Shown here one piece after another: positions 28,740-39,396 of a DNA stretch of 64,000 nucleotides. The notes under the pieces are model-generated. The model was not told the DNA's origin, searched no databases, and saw only the letters and a list, made by a program, of their open reading frames with translations. The DNA is from Denitrificimonas caeni (lineage in GTDB: Bacteria; Pseudomonadota; Gammaproteobacteria; Pseudomonadales; Pseudomonadaceae). Position 1 is the stretch's first letter. Every line of letters starts with the position of its first letter. The stretch covers positions 310,001-374,000 of the forward strand of contig NZ_CAJHOA010000003.1 in the NCBI RefSeq assembly GCF_905120345.1, written 5' to 3'. A program made the position numbers and the translations under genes.

Positions 28740-28771
28740 AAACTCCAGCACCGTTATCGATGCTGGAGTTT
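28740..28771 (-). terminator. Intrinsic terminator of the peroxiredoxin gene
   Basis: AAACTCCAGCA (28740-28750) and TGCTGGAGTTT (28761-28771) form a perfect 11-bp stem with a 10-base loop. On the minus strand the stem is followed by a T-run. It lies 60 bases after the stop codon of the peroxiredoxin gene. Confidence 0.8.
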
Positions 28772-28830
28772 AGCGCCACGCAGCATAACTTCTAAGAAGT
28801 CACACTGGATTGCCCCTCAGGGCCAGCGTT

Positions 28831-29484
28831 TTACAACTGCTTGGTGCAGTAGTAGAAATCAACGCACTCGTACTCACCTGACTTAACACGTTCGTCAGCA
28901 CCGGCAGCAGTCGCTGAAGGTGGAACAATCACGCGATCACCAGGTTTCCAGCCTTCTGGCGTCGCAACGCCGTGTTCGTCGCTGGTTTGCAGTGCATCCA
29001 GTAAACGTAAAAACTCATCAATTAAACGGCCGTTGCTCATTGGGTAGTACACCATCGCGCGCAAAATACCATTAGGGTCAATGATAAAGGTGGCACGCAC
29101 CGCTGAGGTGTCTGCCGCACCCGGGTGGATCATGCCGTAGGCGCGGGCCACATCCATTTTCAGGTCAGCAATAATTGGGAATGGAATCTCCACACCAAAT
29201 TTTTCTTTAATATTACGCATCCAAGCAATGTGCGAGTGATGGCTATCAATAGATAAACCTAATAGCTCACAGTTACGAGCGTTGAACTCAGGCGCCTTTT
29301 TAGAGAAGGCAATAAATTCAGTGGTACACACTGGGGTAAAGTCAGCGGGGTGTGAGAACAGCACCAACCACTTGCCTTTATAGTCATCTAAGCATTTTTC
29401 ACCATCTGTAGTCGGTGCTTTAAACTCTGGTGCGCGTTCGTTTAAACGTGGTAAACCGTAAGCAGCAGTATCAGTCGCTTGCAT
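28831..29484 (-). CDS. Peroxiredoxin, Prx6 (1-Cys-like) class
   Basis: A 217-residue thiol peroxidase that reduces hydrogen peroxide and organic peroxides. The peroxidatic cysteine is C53 in the motif FTPVCTTE, preceded by FSHPADFTPVC. The C-terminal region with GDRVIVPP is the arm domain of the Prx6 subfamily. Two further cysteines near the end (C207 and C213) could act as resolving residues, as in some archaeal and bacterial members. GGAGA precedes the ATG. A strongly AT-rich tract (29520-29566) upstream probably carries the promoter. It is monocistronic with its own terminator. Confidence 0.9.
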   Translation of the reverse strand: MQATDTAAYGLPRLNERAPEFKAPTTDGEKCLDDYKGKWLVLFSHPADFTPVCTTEFIAFSKKAPEFNARNCELLGLSIDSHHSHIAWMRNIKEKFGVEIPFPIIADLKMDVARAYGMIHPGAADTSAVRATFIIDPNGILRAMVYYPMSNGRLIDEFLRLLDALQTSDEHGVATPEGWKPGDRVIVPPSATAAGADERVKSGEYECVDFYYCTKQL

Positions 29485-29712
29485 GATGTCTCTCCTGGGG
29501 TGTTTGCTTAACTTAGATACAATTTAACATTATTTTAAATATAATAAATTATTATATATTAATTGGCGTTATAGCTTTTTGCTATTGATTAGAATGCGCT
29601 TGAGTTTCGGCTAGGCGGGGCTAAGAGGCTGAAGTATTTGAGCTGCTGAACTCTATCTATGCATAGAGTTCAGCAATGTAGCGCTAGGTGTGAAGTGGGC
29701 AGAACGCAATTA

Positions 29713-30564
29713 TTACTTGACGACTAAAATAGGAATATTGCAGTTTTCTAACATTTTTAGTGTGTTACTGCCGATAAAGAACTGGCGTAAGCGTGATCCA
29801 GAAAATGCGCCCATCACCAACATATCAATGGCCTGAGTCTGCTGATAGTCGAGTAGTTGCTTAGCAATATCGCCTTCTAAATAGCGAGTTGTCACGGTAA
29901 AGCCATCAGTTGTTAAGCGCTCAGCGGCCTGTGCAAACTTTTCTTCTAAATCAGGTTGTTTGTTTTTGATCGTTACCAAATGACAGTGTAAACCGCGTAA
30001 TAAATCACTGGCCAAAATACGCTGCAGAGCGAGGTCGGTTGTTTCACGGCCGTCGTAAGCCAGCATAAAACTTTGCGGCTGGATAAAATCATGCGGCGTA
30101 ATTAGCACGGGCGTATTAATTTGACGGAGCAAACTTTCAACTTGTGTGCCTAAAACAATCGTTTTTTTATCTGTGTGTGTGCCTGAGTGCCCAATGATAA
30201 CTAAGCGTGCCGTGCTTTCTAGCGTTAACAGATTGTCAATAAACTCACCGTGACGCTGGACGGTTTCTACTGGGCTGCAGCCTGCTTCTTGTGCTTTGCG
30301 TTCAGCCGTTGCTAATAATTCTTTGCCGAGCTGTAAAGCCACTTTGGCGCGCAGTTGATCTAAGGTAGCTATTTCGCTGAGCAGTTTGGAGCGCGCACCT
30401 AGGCCAATAGCGCCGGAGAGATCATTGCTGTCAGGTATCTGCTGTTTTTCAATACTGTGTAAAAAAAGCAGCGGGCTATTAATCTTTCCCGCCACCCAAA
30501 TGGCAGCATCTTGCACGCTGGTCGACCAAGTTGATTCATCAATGCAGGCTAGAATTTTTTGCAT
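29713..30564 (-). CDS. Tandem universal stress protein (UspA family)
   Basis: A 283-residue protein made of two Usp domains, each about 140 residues. The first starts MQKILACIDES, the second starts SFMLAYDGRETTDLAL. The second domain ends with MGAFSGSRLRQFFIGSNTLKMLENCNIPILVVK, a good ATP-binding G-x2-G-x9-G(S/T) pattern. The first domain has IGHSGTHTDKKTIVLGTQVESLL. I place the start at ATG 30564, where AAGGA lies 8 bases upstream. An earlier start would overlap the SulP gene. It lies 10 bases downstream of the SulP transporter gene, a pairing common for SulP carriers. Confidence 0.85.
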   Translation of the reverse strand: MQKILACIDESTWSTSVQDAAIWVAGKINSPLLFLHSIEKQQIPDSNDLSGAIGLGARSKLLSEIATLDQLRAKVALQLGKELLATAERKAQEAGCSPVETVQRHGEFIDNLLTLESTARLVIIGHSGTHTDKKTIVLGTQVESLLRQINTPVLITPHDFIQPQSFMLAYDGRETTDLALQRILASDLLRGLHCHLVTIKNKQPDLEEKFAQAAERLTTDGFTVTTRYLEGDIAKQLLDYQQTQAIDMLVMGAFSGSRLRQFFIGSNTLKMLENCNIPILVVK

Positions 30565-30574
30565 AACGCAGTCC

Positions 30575-32059
30575 TTAATGGTCACTCATTAGTTTTTCAA
30601 TCGTTCGGCTTGAGTTGTGCGTGCCAAACGTATCAATCACTGTTTTGCTGGCTTCATTGCTGCCAATGATGCTGACGTCTGCGCCAAGACGTTGGTATTT
30701 AATGACGATTTGATCCAGCGCAGCCACTGCGCTGATATCCCAAAAGTGTGCATGGGTTAAATCAATGATGACTTTATCTGTTGCGTAGGAAAAATCAAAT
30801 GCGGCAAAGAGCTTTTCTGCTGAAGCGAAAAATACTTGGCCGATGACTTGATAGTGTAATTCAGAGCCTGTTTGCTCTTGTTTGACGATCATCAAACGAC
30901 CAATTTTATTGACGAAAAATAGCGCCGACAACAGCACGCCAGCCAATACACCCAGCGCTAGATTATGGGTGCTCAGCACTACAGCCACGGTACTCAGCAT
31001 GACAATATTGCTAGAGATTGGATGCTTTTTAAAGTCTTTTACAGAGCTCCAAGAGAAGGAACCGATCGACACCATAATCATCACGGCAACCAAAGCAGCC
31101 ATCGGGATCTGTTTAATCCAGTCGCTGAGAAAAACCACCATAATCAATAAGAAAAAGCCGGCACAAAAAGTTGATAAACGGCCACGACCGCCCGATTTAA
31201 TATTAATCACCGACTGACCAATCATCGCGCAACCGGCCATACCGCCGAGCAAGCCTGCACCAATATTGGCGATACCTTGGCCTTTACACTCTTGGTTACG
31301 GTTGCTTTTGGTGTCGGTTAATTCATCAAGAATATTGGCGGTCATCAGTGATTCTAGTAAACCAACAATGGCGAGGCCGACAGCATAGGGCAGGATGATG
31401 GCGAGTGTTTCTAGAGTCAACGGCACGTCTGGCCATAGAAAGATGGGTAATGTATCGGGTAATTTACCCATGTCACCGACGGTGCGGACATCTAAGCCTA
31501 AGTAGATCGCCGCAGCGGTCAAAGCAACAATGCATATCAGTGTGGAGGGTATGCTTTTGCCGACTTTAGGGATCAGTGGAAAGAGATAAATAATCCCTAA
31601 ACCCGCCGCTGTTACCGCATAGACATGCCAAGTGACATCGGTCAGCTGCGGCAGTTGTGCGATAAAGATCAGAATCGCCAGAGCATTGACAAAGCCTGTG
31701 ACCACTGACTTGGAGACAAAACGCATCAGGTTGCCGAGCTTTAAATAACCGATCACGATTTGCAGCACACCGGTTAACAGGGTGGCCGCTAATAAGTACT
31801 CGAGGCCATGCTGCTTCACTAGAGTCACCATTAACAGCGCCATCGCACCGGTCGCGGCTGAGATCATACCGGGTCTGCCGCCAACAAAAGCAATAATGAC
31901 GGCAATACAGAAAGACGCATACAGGCCAACTTTAGGATCGACACCGGCAATAATGGAAAAGGCGATGGCTTCAGGAATCAAAGCGAGGGCGACAACTAGA
32001 CCTGACAAGAGATCGCCACGGATATTAAAAAACCATTCATTGCGCATATTTTTAAACAT
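30575..32059 (-). CDS. SulP-family anion transporter with STAS domain
   Basis: A 494-residue inner-membrane carrier with the SulP transmembrane domain (about 1-390) and a C-terminal STAS domain (about 400-494, with [12 protein letters not shown] at the usual phosphorylation-site position, here Asp-Ile-Ser). The N-terminus ([28 protein letters not shown]) is the SulP signature. This compact type is often a sodium-dependent bicarbonate or a sulfate carrier. The sequence alone does not decide the ion. It is co-transcribed with the Usp gene behind it. Confidence 0.88.
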   Translation of the reverse strand: MFKNMRNEWFFNIRGDLLSGLVVALALIPEAIAFSIIAGVDPKVGLYASFCIAVIIAFVGGRPGMISAATGAMALLMVTLVKQHGLEYLLAATLLTGVLQIVIGYLKLGNLMRFVSKSVVTGFVNALAILIFIAQLPQLTDVTWHVYAVTAAGLGIIYLFPLIPKVGKSIPSTLICIVALTAAAIYLGLDVRTVGDMGKLPDTLPIFLWPDVPLTLETLAIILPYAVGLAIVGLLESLMTANILDELTDTKSNRNQECKGQGIANIGAGLLGGMAGCAMIGQSVINIKSGGRGRLSTFCAGFFLLIMVVFLSDWIKQIPMAALVAVMIMVSIGSFSWSSVKDFKKHPISSNIVMLSTVAVVLSTHNLALGVLAGVLLSALFFVNKIGRLMIVKQEQTGSELHYQVIGQVFFASAEKLFAAFDFSYATDKVIIDLTHAHFWDISAVAALDQIVIKYQRLGADVSIIGSNEASKTVIDTFGTHNSSRTIEKLMSDH

Positions 32060-32407
32060 AATTTATCCATGCCGCTGACGGCGTACTGCAGTCAGGCTTA
32101 ACGAGCACTGAAACCTATCAGTCTAAGTTTTAGTAGGTAGAGGGCTAGCGCTGAGCGAGAGTGAAATGCTGCAGCTCAGTAGCGGGTAACGCGTGCATTT
32201 TAGTAGACCAATTTTAACAGGTCGATGGTCTGATGCGTTGTGCAGTTGCTTGTGCAAAAACAGGCGTAAGTTTAGCAGACTAGGCGCTCGATTCAATTGT
32301 TGTTCTGCGGCTTATGGATGTTTACGCTTTTTATGTCGTACTGATGATCAGTGTTTAGCATGAGTTAGCGGCATGCGGGTGTAAGGTATTATTCGCATAC
32401 AACGAGC
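32060..32407. other. Intergenic region without a gene
   Basis: This 348-base gap between the SulP and P450 genes (both minus strand) has no convincing coding frame. It should hold the SulP promoter near its left end and the end of the P450 transcript, but I see no clear intrinsic terminator. Confidence 0.4.
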
Positions 32408-33553
32408 TTAGCCCAATATCACCGGCACATTTTGATAACCGCCTAGCGGAGGTTGTTCGCGTTGCAACGACTGATCGGGTGCCAGCGTAATGCTGCTGGT
32501 ACACGCCAATAACGCTTGCGTGGCAATTCTGAGCTGCCACGTGGCCAGCAAGCGGCCAGGGCAGACATGTTTGCCAATACCGTAAACCAAGTTGTCCGCC
32601 GCGTGAGCGTGCGGAGCGAAAGTGTTATCGGCAAATACTGCGCTATCGCGGTTGGCTGAAGTCCAGTTCAATTGTACCCGAGCGCCGCTGGGTAATTGAT
32701 GCTGACCTAGAGTGACAGGGCAGGTGGTGACGCGCCGGTTCGATACGAAAGGATCATCAATTCTCAGGATTTCATCAATTACTGCTTCCAGTTCAGTATC
32801 GGAGGCGCGACTCAAAGAGCCGATTTGCTGAGGATGCTGCAGTAGAAAGGCGACGATGACCCCAACACATAAAGCGATAGAGCCTAAATCACCGCCAGTC
32901 CAGTTGCGTAAAATAGACACTAACTCGGCTTCGCTTAATAGGCGCCCATCAACCTGCTCGCGGCACAAACGGCTGGTGAGATGATCCGCTGCGGCAAGGT
33001 CGTCGCTACTACGAAGCGGGCGAATGATGGACAGAATAATGTCATCAAAGTCTTGCGCAACCTGCGCCATTTTAGTGCTGTTTTGTGAGCGAGTAGCGCG
33101 GTGATTATCGCGCATCCATTGCAGCAGTTTCGGCTCTAATGCCGCAGGCCAGCCTAGCCAAGCGCACTGTGCGCGTACAGCAAATACGGCGCCAATGTCG
33201 CTGACGGCATTTAACGCGGTATTTTTAGGTAATGAGCTCATCAGTTCTGCTGCGATTTTTTTAAAAACCGGCAGGTAAGGGCTGAGAGCTTCACGACTCA
33301 GATGACGCTCGATGACTTCGCGAAAAAGGCGGTGTTGGTGACCATCGAGGCCATTAGGTACTTGTAAGAAGCGCGAGACCTGACTGGAAAAACGCGTGTC
33401 ATCTAAAGCGGCGGCTTTTATATCGGCGTGGCGTAGCAGGATCCAGTCACCCGCTTCGTTTTTTACCACGTCATGTTGCTGACGCAGCGCATCGGTGAGC
33501 GTGCGTAAATCGCTATTAAGATTGGATACCTCGTTGGACAGATAAATAGTCAT
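32408..33553 (-). CDS. Cytochrome P450
   Basis: A 381-residue soluble bacterial P450. The heme-thiolate motif is YGIGKHVCPGR with the ligand at C331. The K-helix ExxR is E-I-L-R in IDEILRIDD. The I-helix reads NWTGGDLGSIAL, where the usual acid-alcohol pair (D/E-T) is D followed by L and G, so proton delivery may differ from the textbook form. It is slightly shorter than average (about 400). No ferredoxin or reductase gene is adjacent, so electron partners must be encoded elsewhere. The substrate is unknown. It stands alone between SulP and phoB. Confidence 0.86.
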   Translation of the reverse strand: MTIYLSNEVSNLNSDLRTLTDALRQQHDVVKNEAGDWILLRHADIKAAALDDTRFSSQVSRFLQVPNGLDGHQHRLFREVIERHLSREALSPYLPVFKKIAAELMSSLPKNTALNAVSDIGAVFAVRAQCAWLGWPAALEPKLLQWMRDNHRATRSQNSTKMAQVAQDFDDIILSIIRPLRSSDDLAAADHLTSRLCREQVDGRLLSEAELVSILRNWTGGDLGSIALCVGVIVAFLLQHPQQIGSLSRASDTELEAVIDEILRIDDPFVSNRRVTTCPVTLGQHQLPSGARVQLNWTSANRDSAVFADNTFAPHAHAADNLVYGIGKHVCPGRLLATWQLRIATQALLACTSSITLAPDQSLQREQPPLGGYQNVPVILG

Positions 33554-33735
33554 AGTCGATTCTTCATCAAAAGGGCATAGATATGTGCTGATCCGAAAGA
33601 CAAATTTAGGGCAAATAGGTGGATATGGCGCTGACGACGATCAAGAATAATTAAGGCAGATTCTATCTGGCTGGGAAGCAGAGCATCCATAGCGCTATGG
33701 ATGTCAGAGCGTATACTTAAACGGGTAAATACGTC

Positions 33736-33753
33736 TTGTCATCATTCTGTCAT
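33736..33753 (+). promoter_or_regulatory. Pho box in front of phoB
   Basis: TTGTCATCATTCTGTCAT is made of two 7-base direct repeats (TTGTCAT, CTGTCAT) with centres 11 bases apart, matching the PhoB box. A TGTAAT -10-like element follows at 33764-33769, 41 bases before the phoB ATG. This supports autoregulation of phoBR. Confidence 0.82.
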
Positions 33754-33809
33754 TTACAAAGGCTGTAATACGCATGACATAATTAAAGTGTGGACGATAG
33801 GATTAACCC

Positions 33810-34499
33810 ATGACCGAGAAAACTGTGCTGATTGTTGATGACGAAGCGGCGATTCGGGAGATGCTTAGCGTTGCTTTACACATGGCCGGCTACCAGTGTT
33901 TAGAAGCGCAAGACGCGCAGACCGCGCACGCTTTAATCGTTGACCATCAGCCTGATATTATTTTGCTCGATTGGATGATGCCAGGCGTTAGCGGTATTGA
34001 ATTAGCACGCCGCCTGAAACGTGATCCCGCCAGCGTTGATATTCCAATTATTATGCTGACCGCGCGCAGCGAAGAAGATAATAAAATCCAAGGCTTGGAA
34101 GCAGGTGCCGATGATTACATCACCAAACCTTTCTCGCCGCGCGAGCTGGTCGCACGCTTAAAAGCGGTGTTGCGACGTACGGCTAGTGCTGGTATTGATC
34201 AGCCGATCGAAGTGGAAGGCTTACGTTTAGACCCCAGTAGTCAACGCGTTAGCTCAGGAGACAGGGCGCTCGATATTGGCCCGACCGAGTTTCGTTTACT
34301 GCAGTTTTTTATGACCCACCCCGAGCGCGCCTACAGTCGCAGTCAATTACTTGATCAAGTTTGGGGGGGTAATGTCTATGTTGAAGAGCGTACGGTTGAT
34401 GTGCATATTCGCCGTTTACGCCTTAATTTAGGGGTAAAACATAAGCACCTCGTGCAAACTGTGCGCGGTACCGGTTACCGCTTTTCAACCAAGGTGTAA
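33810..34499 (+). CDS. phoB: PhoB, phosphate-starvation response regulator
   Basis: A 229-residue OmpR-family activator. The receiver domain has D10/D11, phosphoacceptor D54 in LLDWMMPG and K106 in ITKPFSP. The C-terminal winged helix reads ERTVDVHIRRLR and TVRGTGYRF. It binds Pho boxes and recruits sigma-70 polymerase. It is preceded by a Pho box and followed 24 bases later by phoR. Confidence 0.95.
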   Translation: MTEKTVLIVDDEAAIREMLSVALHMAGYQCLEAQDAQTAHALIVDHQPDIILLDWMMPGVSGIELARRLKRDPASVDIPIIMLTARSEEDNKIQGLEAGADDYITKPFSPRELVARLKAVLRRTASAGIDQPIEVEGLRLDPSSQRVSSGDRALDIGPTEFRLLQFFMTHPERAYSRSQLLDQVWGGNVYVEERTVDVHIRRLRLNLGVKHKHLVQTVRGTGYRFSTKV

Positions 34500-34523
34500 A
34501 CAGCTAATGGTCGGCCGTTCGTC

Positions 34524-35822
34524 ATGAAACTATTGTTGCGAAAAGAAATACTGCGCCTCGTGGCGTGGCTGCTGTTAGGTGCAGTGCTGGGTTATTACTG
34601 GGATCAGCCGGCGCTGGGTGCAGCCGTTGCACTGTTAGTTTTACTCGGTCAGCATATTTGGCAATTACAGCGATTAGTGCGCTGGCTGCAAGCACCGCAT
34701 GAGACGCCTCCTGAGGCTCAGCGACTCTGGGGCGAGGTGTTTGATGGTATCTACCATTATCAGCGTCGCCAAAAAGCTGATCAACAACAGTTGGCACAAC
34801 TGCTTGAGCGTATTCAGGATTCGAGCCAAGCGCTGCGCGACGGTGTCGTTATGATTGATCATAAGGGTGACCTCGAGTGGTGGAATCATGCTGCAGAAAA
34901 ACTCTTGGGTTTATCCGAAAGTAGCGATCGTGGACAACCCATCACCTACTTACTGCGCCATCCACAGTTTGTTGATTATTATGAAAGCCAAAACTATCAA
35001 GAACCCTTGGTACTGCCATCGCATCTCAATGAAGAGCATTTTTTAGAATATCAAATCACTCTCTTTGGCGAAAATGATCGTCTATTGTTGGTGCGCGACT
35101 GCAGTAAAATGAAAGGCCTCGAACGTATGCGCCAAGACTTTATTGCGAATGTCTCACACGAGTTACGCACACCGCTCACCGTGCTTTCTGGTTATTTAGA
35201 AACCTTCAGTGACTATGCCGAACAGTTGCCGACGCACTGGCAACGTGGCTTAACCTTGATGACCCAACAATCGGCGCGAATGGAGCACCTCGTCACTGAT
35301 CTACTGACGCTCTCGCGTTTAGAAACCAGTGATTTTAAAGCCGAAGCGGAGCCGATCAATGTCGCTGAGTTATTGGCGGCGATTCGTGTCGATGCGCTGG
35401 CGCTATCTGGTCAGCAGCATCAAGTGCTGGTCGATGCAGATACGCAGTTGTATCTGCGTGGTTCAGCTAATGAGCTACGCAGTGCTTTTTCCAATTTGCT
35501 GTTTAACGCGGTGAAATATACGCCGCAGGGTAGCTGCATTGAACTGCGTTGGTATCACGATTCAGATGGTGCTTACCTCGAAGTAAAAGATGATGGTCCC
35601 GGAATTGATAGCAAACACTTAGCCTTTCTCACTCAGCGTTTTTACCGGGTCGACAGTAGCCGCTCCAGCCAAACCGGCGGCACAGGCTTGGGATTGGCGA
35701 TTGTTAAACATGTGTTGTTACGCCATCAAGGACGCTTAGAGATCAGTAGTGTTGCAGAGCAGGGCAGTTGCTTTACCTGTCGTTTTCCACTCAGTCAAAC
35801 CTTGCTGGGTCGTGCAGCGTAA
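34524..35822 (+). CDS. phoR: PhoR, phosphate sensor histidine kinase
   Basis: A 432-residue kinase with two short N-terminal membrane helices (about 10-45), a PhoR-type region, a PAS domain (about 95-200), HisKA with H212 in ANVSHELRTPLTVL, and an ATPase domain with NLLFNAVKYTP, DDGPGI and GTGLGLAIV. It has no large periplasmic domain, because phosphate status is read through PstSCAB-PhoU. It converges with phoU. Confidence 0.95.
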   Translation: MKLLLRKEILRLVAWLLLGAVLGYYWDQPALGAAVALLVLLGQHIWQLQRLVRWLQAPHETPPEAQRLWGEVFDGIYHYQRRQKADQQQLAQLLERIQDSSQALRDGVVMIDHKGDLEWWNHAAEKLLGLSESSDRGQPITYLLRHPQFVDYYESQNYQEPLVLPSHLNEEHFLEYQITLFGENDRLLLVRDCSKMKGLERMRQDFIANVSHELRTPLTVLSGYLETFSDYAEQLPTHWQRGLTLMTQQSARMEHLVTDLLTLSRLETSDFKAEAEPINVAELLAAIRVDALALSGQQHQVLVDADTQLYLRGSANELRSAFSNLLFNAVKYTPQGSCIELRWYHDSDGAYLEVKDDGPGIDSKHLAFLTQRFYRVDSSRSSQTGGTGLGLAIVKHVLLRHQGRLEISSVAEQGSCFTCRFPLSQTLLGRAA

Positions 35823-35874
35823 GCCGTTATCTCGATCGCGCTTACACTGCATTACTAACGGGTTGATTGAGCGC

Positions 35875-36621
35875 TTAGTCAGCCGCTTGAGTCGATTCTC
35901 TGCGTAGGGCAATCGCCGCTTCGATTTGATCGATTTCGCGATAACGCACATCTTTGCCTTCAACCAAATAAATCACATATTCAGCCAAATTACTGGCGTG
36001 ATCGCCGACCCGCTCTAATGAGCGTAGCACCCACATAATGCTCATTACTTGCGAGATCGAACGTGGGTCTTCCATCATAAAAGTGATCAAAGCACGTGTG
36101 GCTGAGCGGTATTCTAAGTCGACATTTTCATCTTCACGCAATACCGCTAGCGCCTGAGTACTGTCAAAACGGGCAAAAGCATTCAGTGCATCTTGCACCA
36201 TCTGCCGCACATGATTGCCGAGATGGCGTACTTCAATATAACCGCACGGCGAAGCACCCTCCTCGGCTAATTTTAAAGTAGCACGCGCAACTTTGCTGGC
36301 TTCATCACCAATGCGCTCTAAATCAGCGGTGGCACGAATTACGGCCAAGACTAAACGTAAGTCCGACGCGGCCGGCTGACGGCGGGCAAGAATTTGCGTG
36401 CAGTATTCATCAATGTCTAACTGCAGTTGATTGACTTGGGCATCTTTGCCACGCACCTCGCTGGCTAAACGCGTATCGCCATCCAGTAACGACTGCACCG
36501 CATCCTTAACTTGCTGCTCAACCATACCGCCCATCTCTAGCAACTGGCTGCGGATTTCTTCCAGTTCTTGATTAAACTTCTGAGAAATATGGGTGCTATG
36601 TGCGTCTTGATTAATTTTCAT
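35875..36621 (-). CDS. phoU: PhoU, phosphate signalling regulator
   Basis: A 248-residue protein with two PhoU three-helix repeats. The metal-cluster motifs are E-R-I-G-D-E in the first repeat and E-R-V-G-D-H in the second. It couples the PstSCAB transporter to PhoR and keeps PhoR inhibiting when phosphate is plentiful. It lies 196 bases after pstB, more than the usual gap, and that gap contains the 15-base palindrome GGAGGCCATGCCTCC. Confidence 0.95.
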   Translation of the reverse strand: MKINQDAHSTHISQKFNQELEEIRSQLLEMGGMVEQQVKDAVQSLLDGDTRLASEVRGKDAQVNQLQLDIDEYCTQILARRQPAASDLRLVLAVIRATADLERIGDEASKVARATLKLAEEGASPCGYIEVRHLGNHVRQMVQDALNAFARFDSTQALAVLREDENVDLEYRSATRALITFMMEDPRSISQVMSIMWVLRSLERVGDHASNLAEYVIYLVEGKDVRYREIDQIEAAIALRRESTQAAD

Positions 36622-36817
36622 AAAATGGATCCACCTGTGGCTTAAGTTCTTTATTTCAGCCGAACATGCATCGCGCTGACGTTAACTGCAGATTGCATTT
36701 CTCTTGTAGGAGGAGGCCATGCCTCCGAACAGCGGCGTACGCTTACACATGTTGTACGTCCCGGTTAAGTGCTATCGCAGGTATAGCCCGCTCTTACACA
36801 AGTGTTGCAACGGCTTC

Positions 36818-37654
36818 TTAGCCGTAACGTCCAGTAATGTAGTCTTCAGTCTGTTTGTTGGCTGGGTTAGTAAACAAGGTATCGGTGTTATCAAACTCCA
36901 GCAGTTGGCCTAAATACATAAACGCGGTGTAGTCGGACACGCGCGCGGCTTGCTGCATATTGTGGGTGACGATCACGATGGTGAAACGATCTTTTAAGTC
37001 GTTAAGCAACTCTTCGATTTTCAAGGTGGAAATAGGGTCCAGCGCTGATGCAGGCTCATCCAGTAGCAACACTTCTGGTTTGACCGCGATGGTCCGAGCA
37101 ATCACCAAACGCTGCTGCTGGCCACCGGACATACCCAGCGCCGACTCATGCAAGCGGTCTTTGCTTTCATCCCAGATCGCGGCAGAACGCAGCGCCCATT
37201 CCACGGTTTCATCTAATAAGCGCTTATTCTTAATGCCTTGAATGCGTAAACCATAGGCGACGTTTTCATAAATGGTTTTCGGGAACGGATTGGGCTTTTG
37301 AAATACCATGCCAACGCGGCGGCGCAAATCGGCAACATCCACGCCTTTGGCGTAAATATTATGGCCATCAATCGTCACTTCTCCTTCAATACGTACGCCA
37401 TCCACCAAGTCATTCATCCGATTAAACGAACGTAACAAGGTGGATTTACCGCAGCCCGATGGGCCAATAAATGCGGTAATGCGTTTTTTCGGAATTTGCA
37501 TAGTGATGCCATTCAGCGCTTTGCTAGCCCCGTAGTACAGGTGCATATCTTTTACATCAATACAGGGCGTTTCATTGGCCAAGCTCAATTGCTGCGATTG
37601 CCGTCCGAGTGCGCTGAATTTCATCGCATGTGAAGCGGTTGTGGTCGAGTTCAT
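36818..37654 (-). CDS. pstB: PstB, phosphate ABC transporter ATPase
   Basis: A 278-residue ATPase with Walker [10 protein letters not shown], the Q-loop FQKPNPFP, the ABC signature MSGGQQQR, Walker [13 protein letters not shown] and the H-loop VTHN. It energises high-affinity phosphate uptake with PstA and PstC. The first 25 residues are an extension before the usual start of the domain. It lies 32 bases after pstA. Confidence 0.96.
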   Translation of the reverse strand: MNSTTTASHAMKFSALGRQSQQLSLANETPCIDVKDMHLYYGASKALNGITMQIPKKRITAFIGPSGCGKSTLLRSFNRMNDLVDGVRIEGEVTIDGHNIYAKGVDVADLRRRVGMVFQKPNPFPKTIYENVAYGLRIQGIKNKRLLDETVEWALRSAAIWDESKDRLHESALGMSGGQQQRLVIARTIAVKPEVLLLDEPASALDPISTLKIEELLNDLKDRFTIVIVTHNMQQAARVSDYTAFMYLGQLLEFDNTDTLFTNPANKQTEDYITGRYG

Positions 37655-37686
37655 GATGGCTGCCTTTTTATAAAATAAATCATCAA

Positions 37687-39363
37687 TTACATATCCAGCG
37701 CACGGAATTTCTCGCGCAGACGGTTACGAATACCAATCGCGGTCAGGTTGAGCACCGCAATGACCACCACCAACATCAAGGCTGTGGCATACACCAAGGG
37801 GCGTGCGGCCTCGACGTTAGGGCTTTGAAAGCCAACATCGTAAATATGAAAACCTAAGTGCATAAATTTGCGTTCTAAGTGCAGGAACGGTGCATTAATA
37901 TCCAGCGGTAAGTTTGGTGCCAGTTTGACTACACCGACTAACATCAGCGGTGCGACCTCACCGGCGGCGCGCGCTACTGCGAGAATCACCCCAGTCATCA
38001 TCGCTGGACTGGCCATCGGAATCACTACGCGCATTAGCGTTTCAAATTTTGTCGCACCTAAGGCCAACGAGCCTTCACGCACTGAACGTGGAATCCGTGA
38101 CAGACCTTCTTCGGTGGCGACAATCACCACCGGTAGTGTTAGCAACGCTAAGGTTAACGAAGCCCACAATAAACCTGGGGTACCAAAGGTTGGCGAAGGT
38201 AAAGCTGGGGCATAAAACAGCTGATCTAAACTGCCACCCAAAAAGTAGACAAAAAAGCCTAAACCAAACACGCCGTAAACAATGGATGGCACACCGGCGA
38301 GGTTATTCACGGCAATGCGAATAATCCGTGTGATCAGCCCTTGGCTGGCATACTCACGTAAATACACCGCAGCAACCACTCCGAAGGGGGTGACGATCAG
38401 CGACATAATCATCACCATCAACACGGTGCCAAAGATCGCTGGAAAAATACCGCCCTCGGTATTGGCTTCACGCGGATCATCGGAAACAAACTCCACCAGT
38501 TTGAGAATATAGTGCTGAGTTTTCTCTAATAAGCTCAGCGAGTTGGGCTGGTACAGGCGTACGATTTCACTAAAGTTAACCTCTTTTGCCTGGCCATCTG
38601 CTGTCATTAACATCAAGGTATCGCGCTTGAACGGCGTATACAGCGCCATCAGTTCGGCTTCTTGGTTGGCATAATCGGCTTGCAGCAGCGTTTTTTCAGC
38701 GTGCAGTTGCGCTAGGTTTTCCGCTGTATTCTGGCCCTTGAGTTGCAAGCTGCGCTCTTCTAAACGCAATTGTTCTAACGCATAGTTAATCGCACCAATC
38801 GCGCCGCTCTCTAAACCTTTAATTTTCTGATAAATCACCGTGGCGCGCTCGGCTCTGCGTAGTACCTCATCCCAGAGCTGGTTTTCAGCTGGGCTTTGCT
38901 CAGCAATTAATTTTCCATTTTCTTTAATACCAACAATGTAGCCATAGAAATTACCCCATTCGCGTCGCTCAAGGGCAATGGCTTGTTTGGGGTACTGCAG
39001 GTCACTGAGTTGATGCTCTAAGACCCAGCGAAAGTCCGAACCATAGACCTCACGGTTGCCGACTTTAATCAGTTGCCGATCGAGAATCTGTAGCCCTTCA
39101 GGCACCGGCAGCCCAGCATTACGAATCTGCTCAGCGGTGACTTGCTCACGCTGCACCCGCTCACCGAGCACCGGCATCTGTAGGCCTTGGCTATCGGTAT
39201 ATTTGTACTCTTGCAAACTGGCCGGCCAAAAATGTACCAAACCACGCGAGGCAATCACACCGAGTAATCCCAACACCAACACCACGCTGATCGCTACCGC
39301 ACCGGCATTCAGCCACACCCAAGGGCTACCACTGGCGACCCATTTTTTCAGCGAAACCTGCAT
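37687..39363 (-). CDS. pstA: PstA, phosphate ABC transporter permease (long form)
   Basis: A 558-residue permease of the long type seen in pseudomonads. A single N-terminal helix is followed by a periplasmic domain of about 250 residues, then the permease core with six helices and the EAA loop ([18 protein letters not shown]). I use the ATG at 39363 because GGGAG precedes it. A TTG five codons earlier is the only upstream alternative. The partner of PstC. Both lie in one transcript with pstB. Confidence 0.93.
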   Translation of the reverse strand: MQVSLKKWVASGSPWVWLNAGAVAISVVLVLGLLGVIASRGLVHFWPASLQEYKYTDSQGLQMPVLGERVQREQVTAEQIRNAGLPVPEGLQILDRQLIKVGNREVYGSDFRWVLEHQLSDLQYPKQAIALERREWGNFYGYIVGIKENGKLIAEQSPAENQLWDEVLRRAERATVIYQKIKGLESGAIGAINYALEQLRLEERSLQLKGQNTAENLAQLHAEKTLLQADYANQEAELMALYTPFKRDTLMLMTADGQAKEVNFSEIVRLYQPNSLSLLEKTQHYILKLVEFVSDDPREANTEGGIFPAIFGTVLMVMIMSLIVTPFGVVAAVYLREYASQGLITRIIRIAVNNLAGVPSIVYGVFGLGFFVYFLGGSLDQLFYAPALPSPTFGTPGLLWASLTLALLTLPVVIVATEEGLSRIPRSVREGSLALGATKFETLMRVVIPMASPAMMTGVILAVARAAGEVAPLMLVGVVKLAPNLPLDINAPFLHLERKFMHLGFHIYDVGFQSPNVEAARPLVYATALMLVVVIAVLNLTAIGIRNRLREKFRALDM

Positions 39364-39396
39364 ATTGTTTGCTCCCAAACCTGTATCAATGCTGTA

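Noticed and set aside
36712-36726. 15-base palindrome GGAGGCCATGCCTCC before phoU as a terminator
   Set aside because: No T-run follows on either strand, and it lies inside what is normally one transcript. Short GC palindromes are common.
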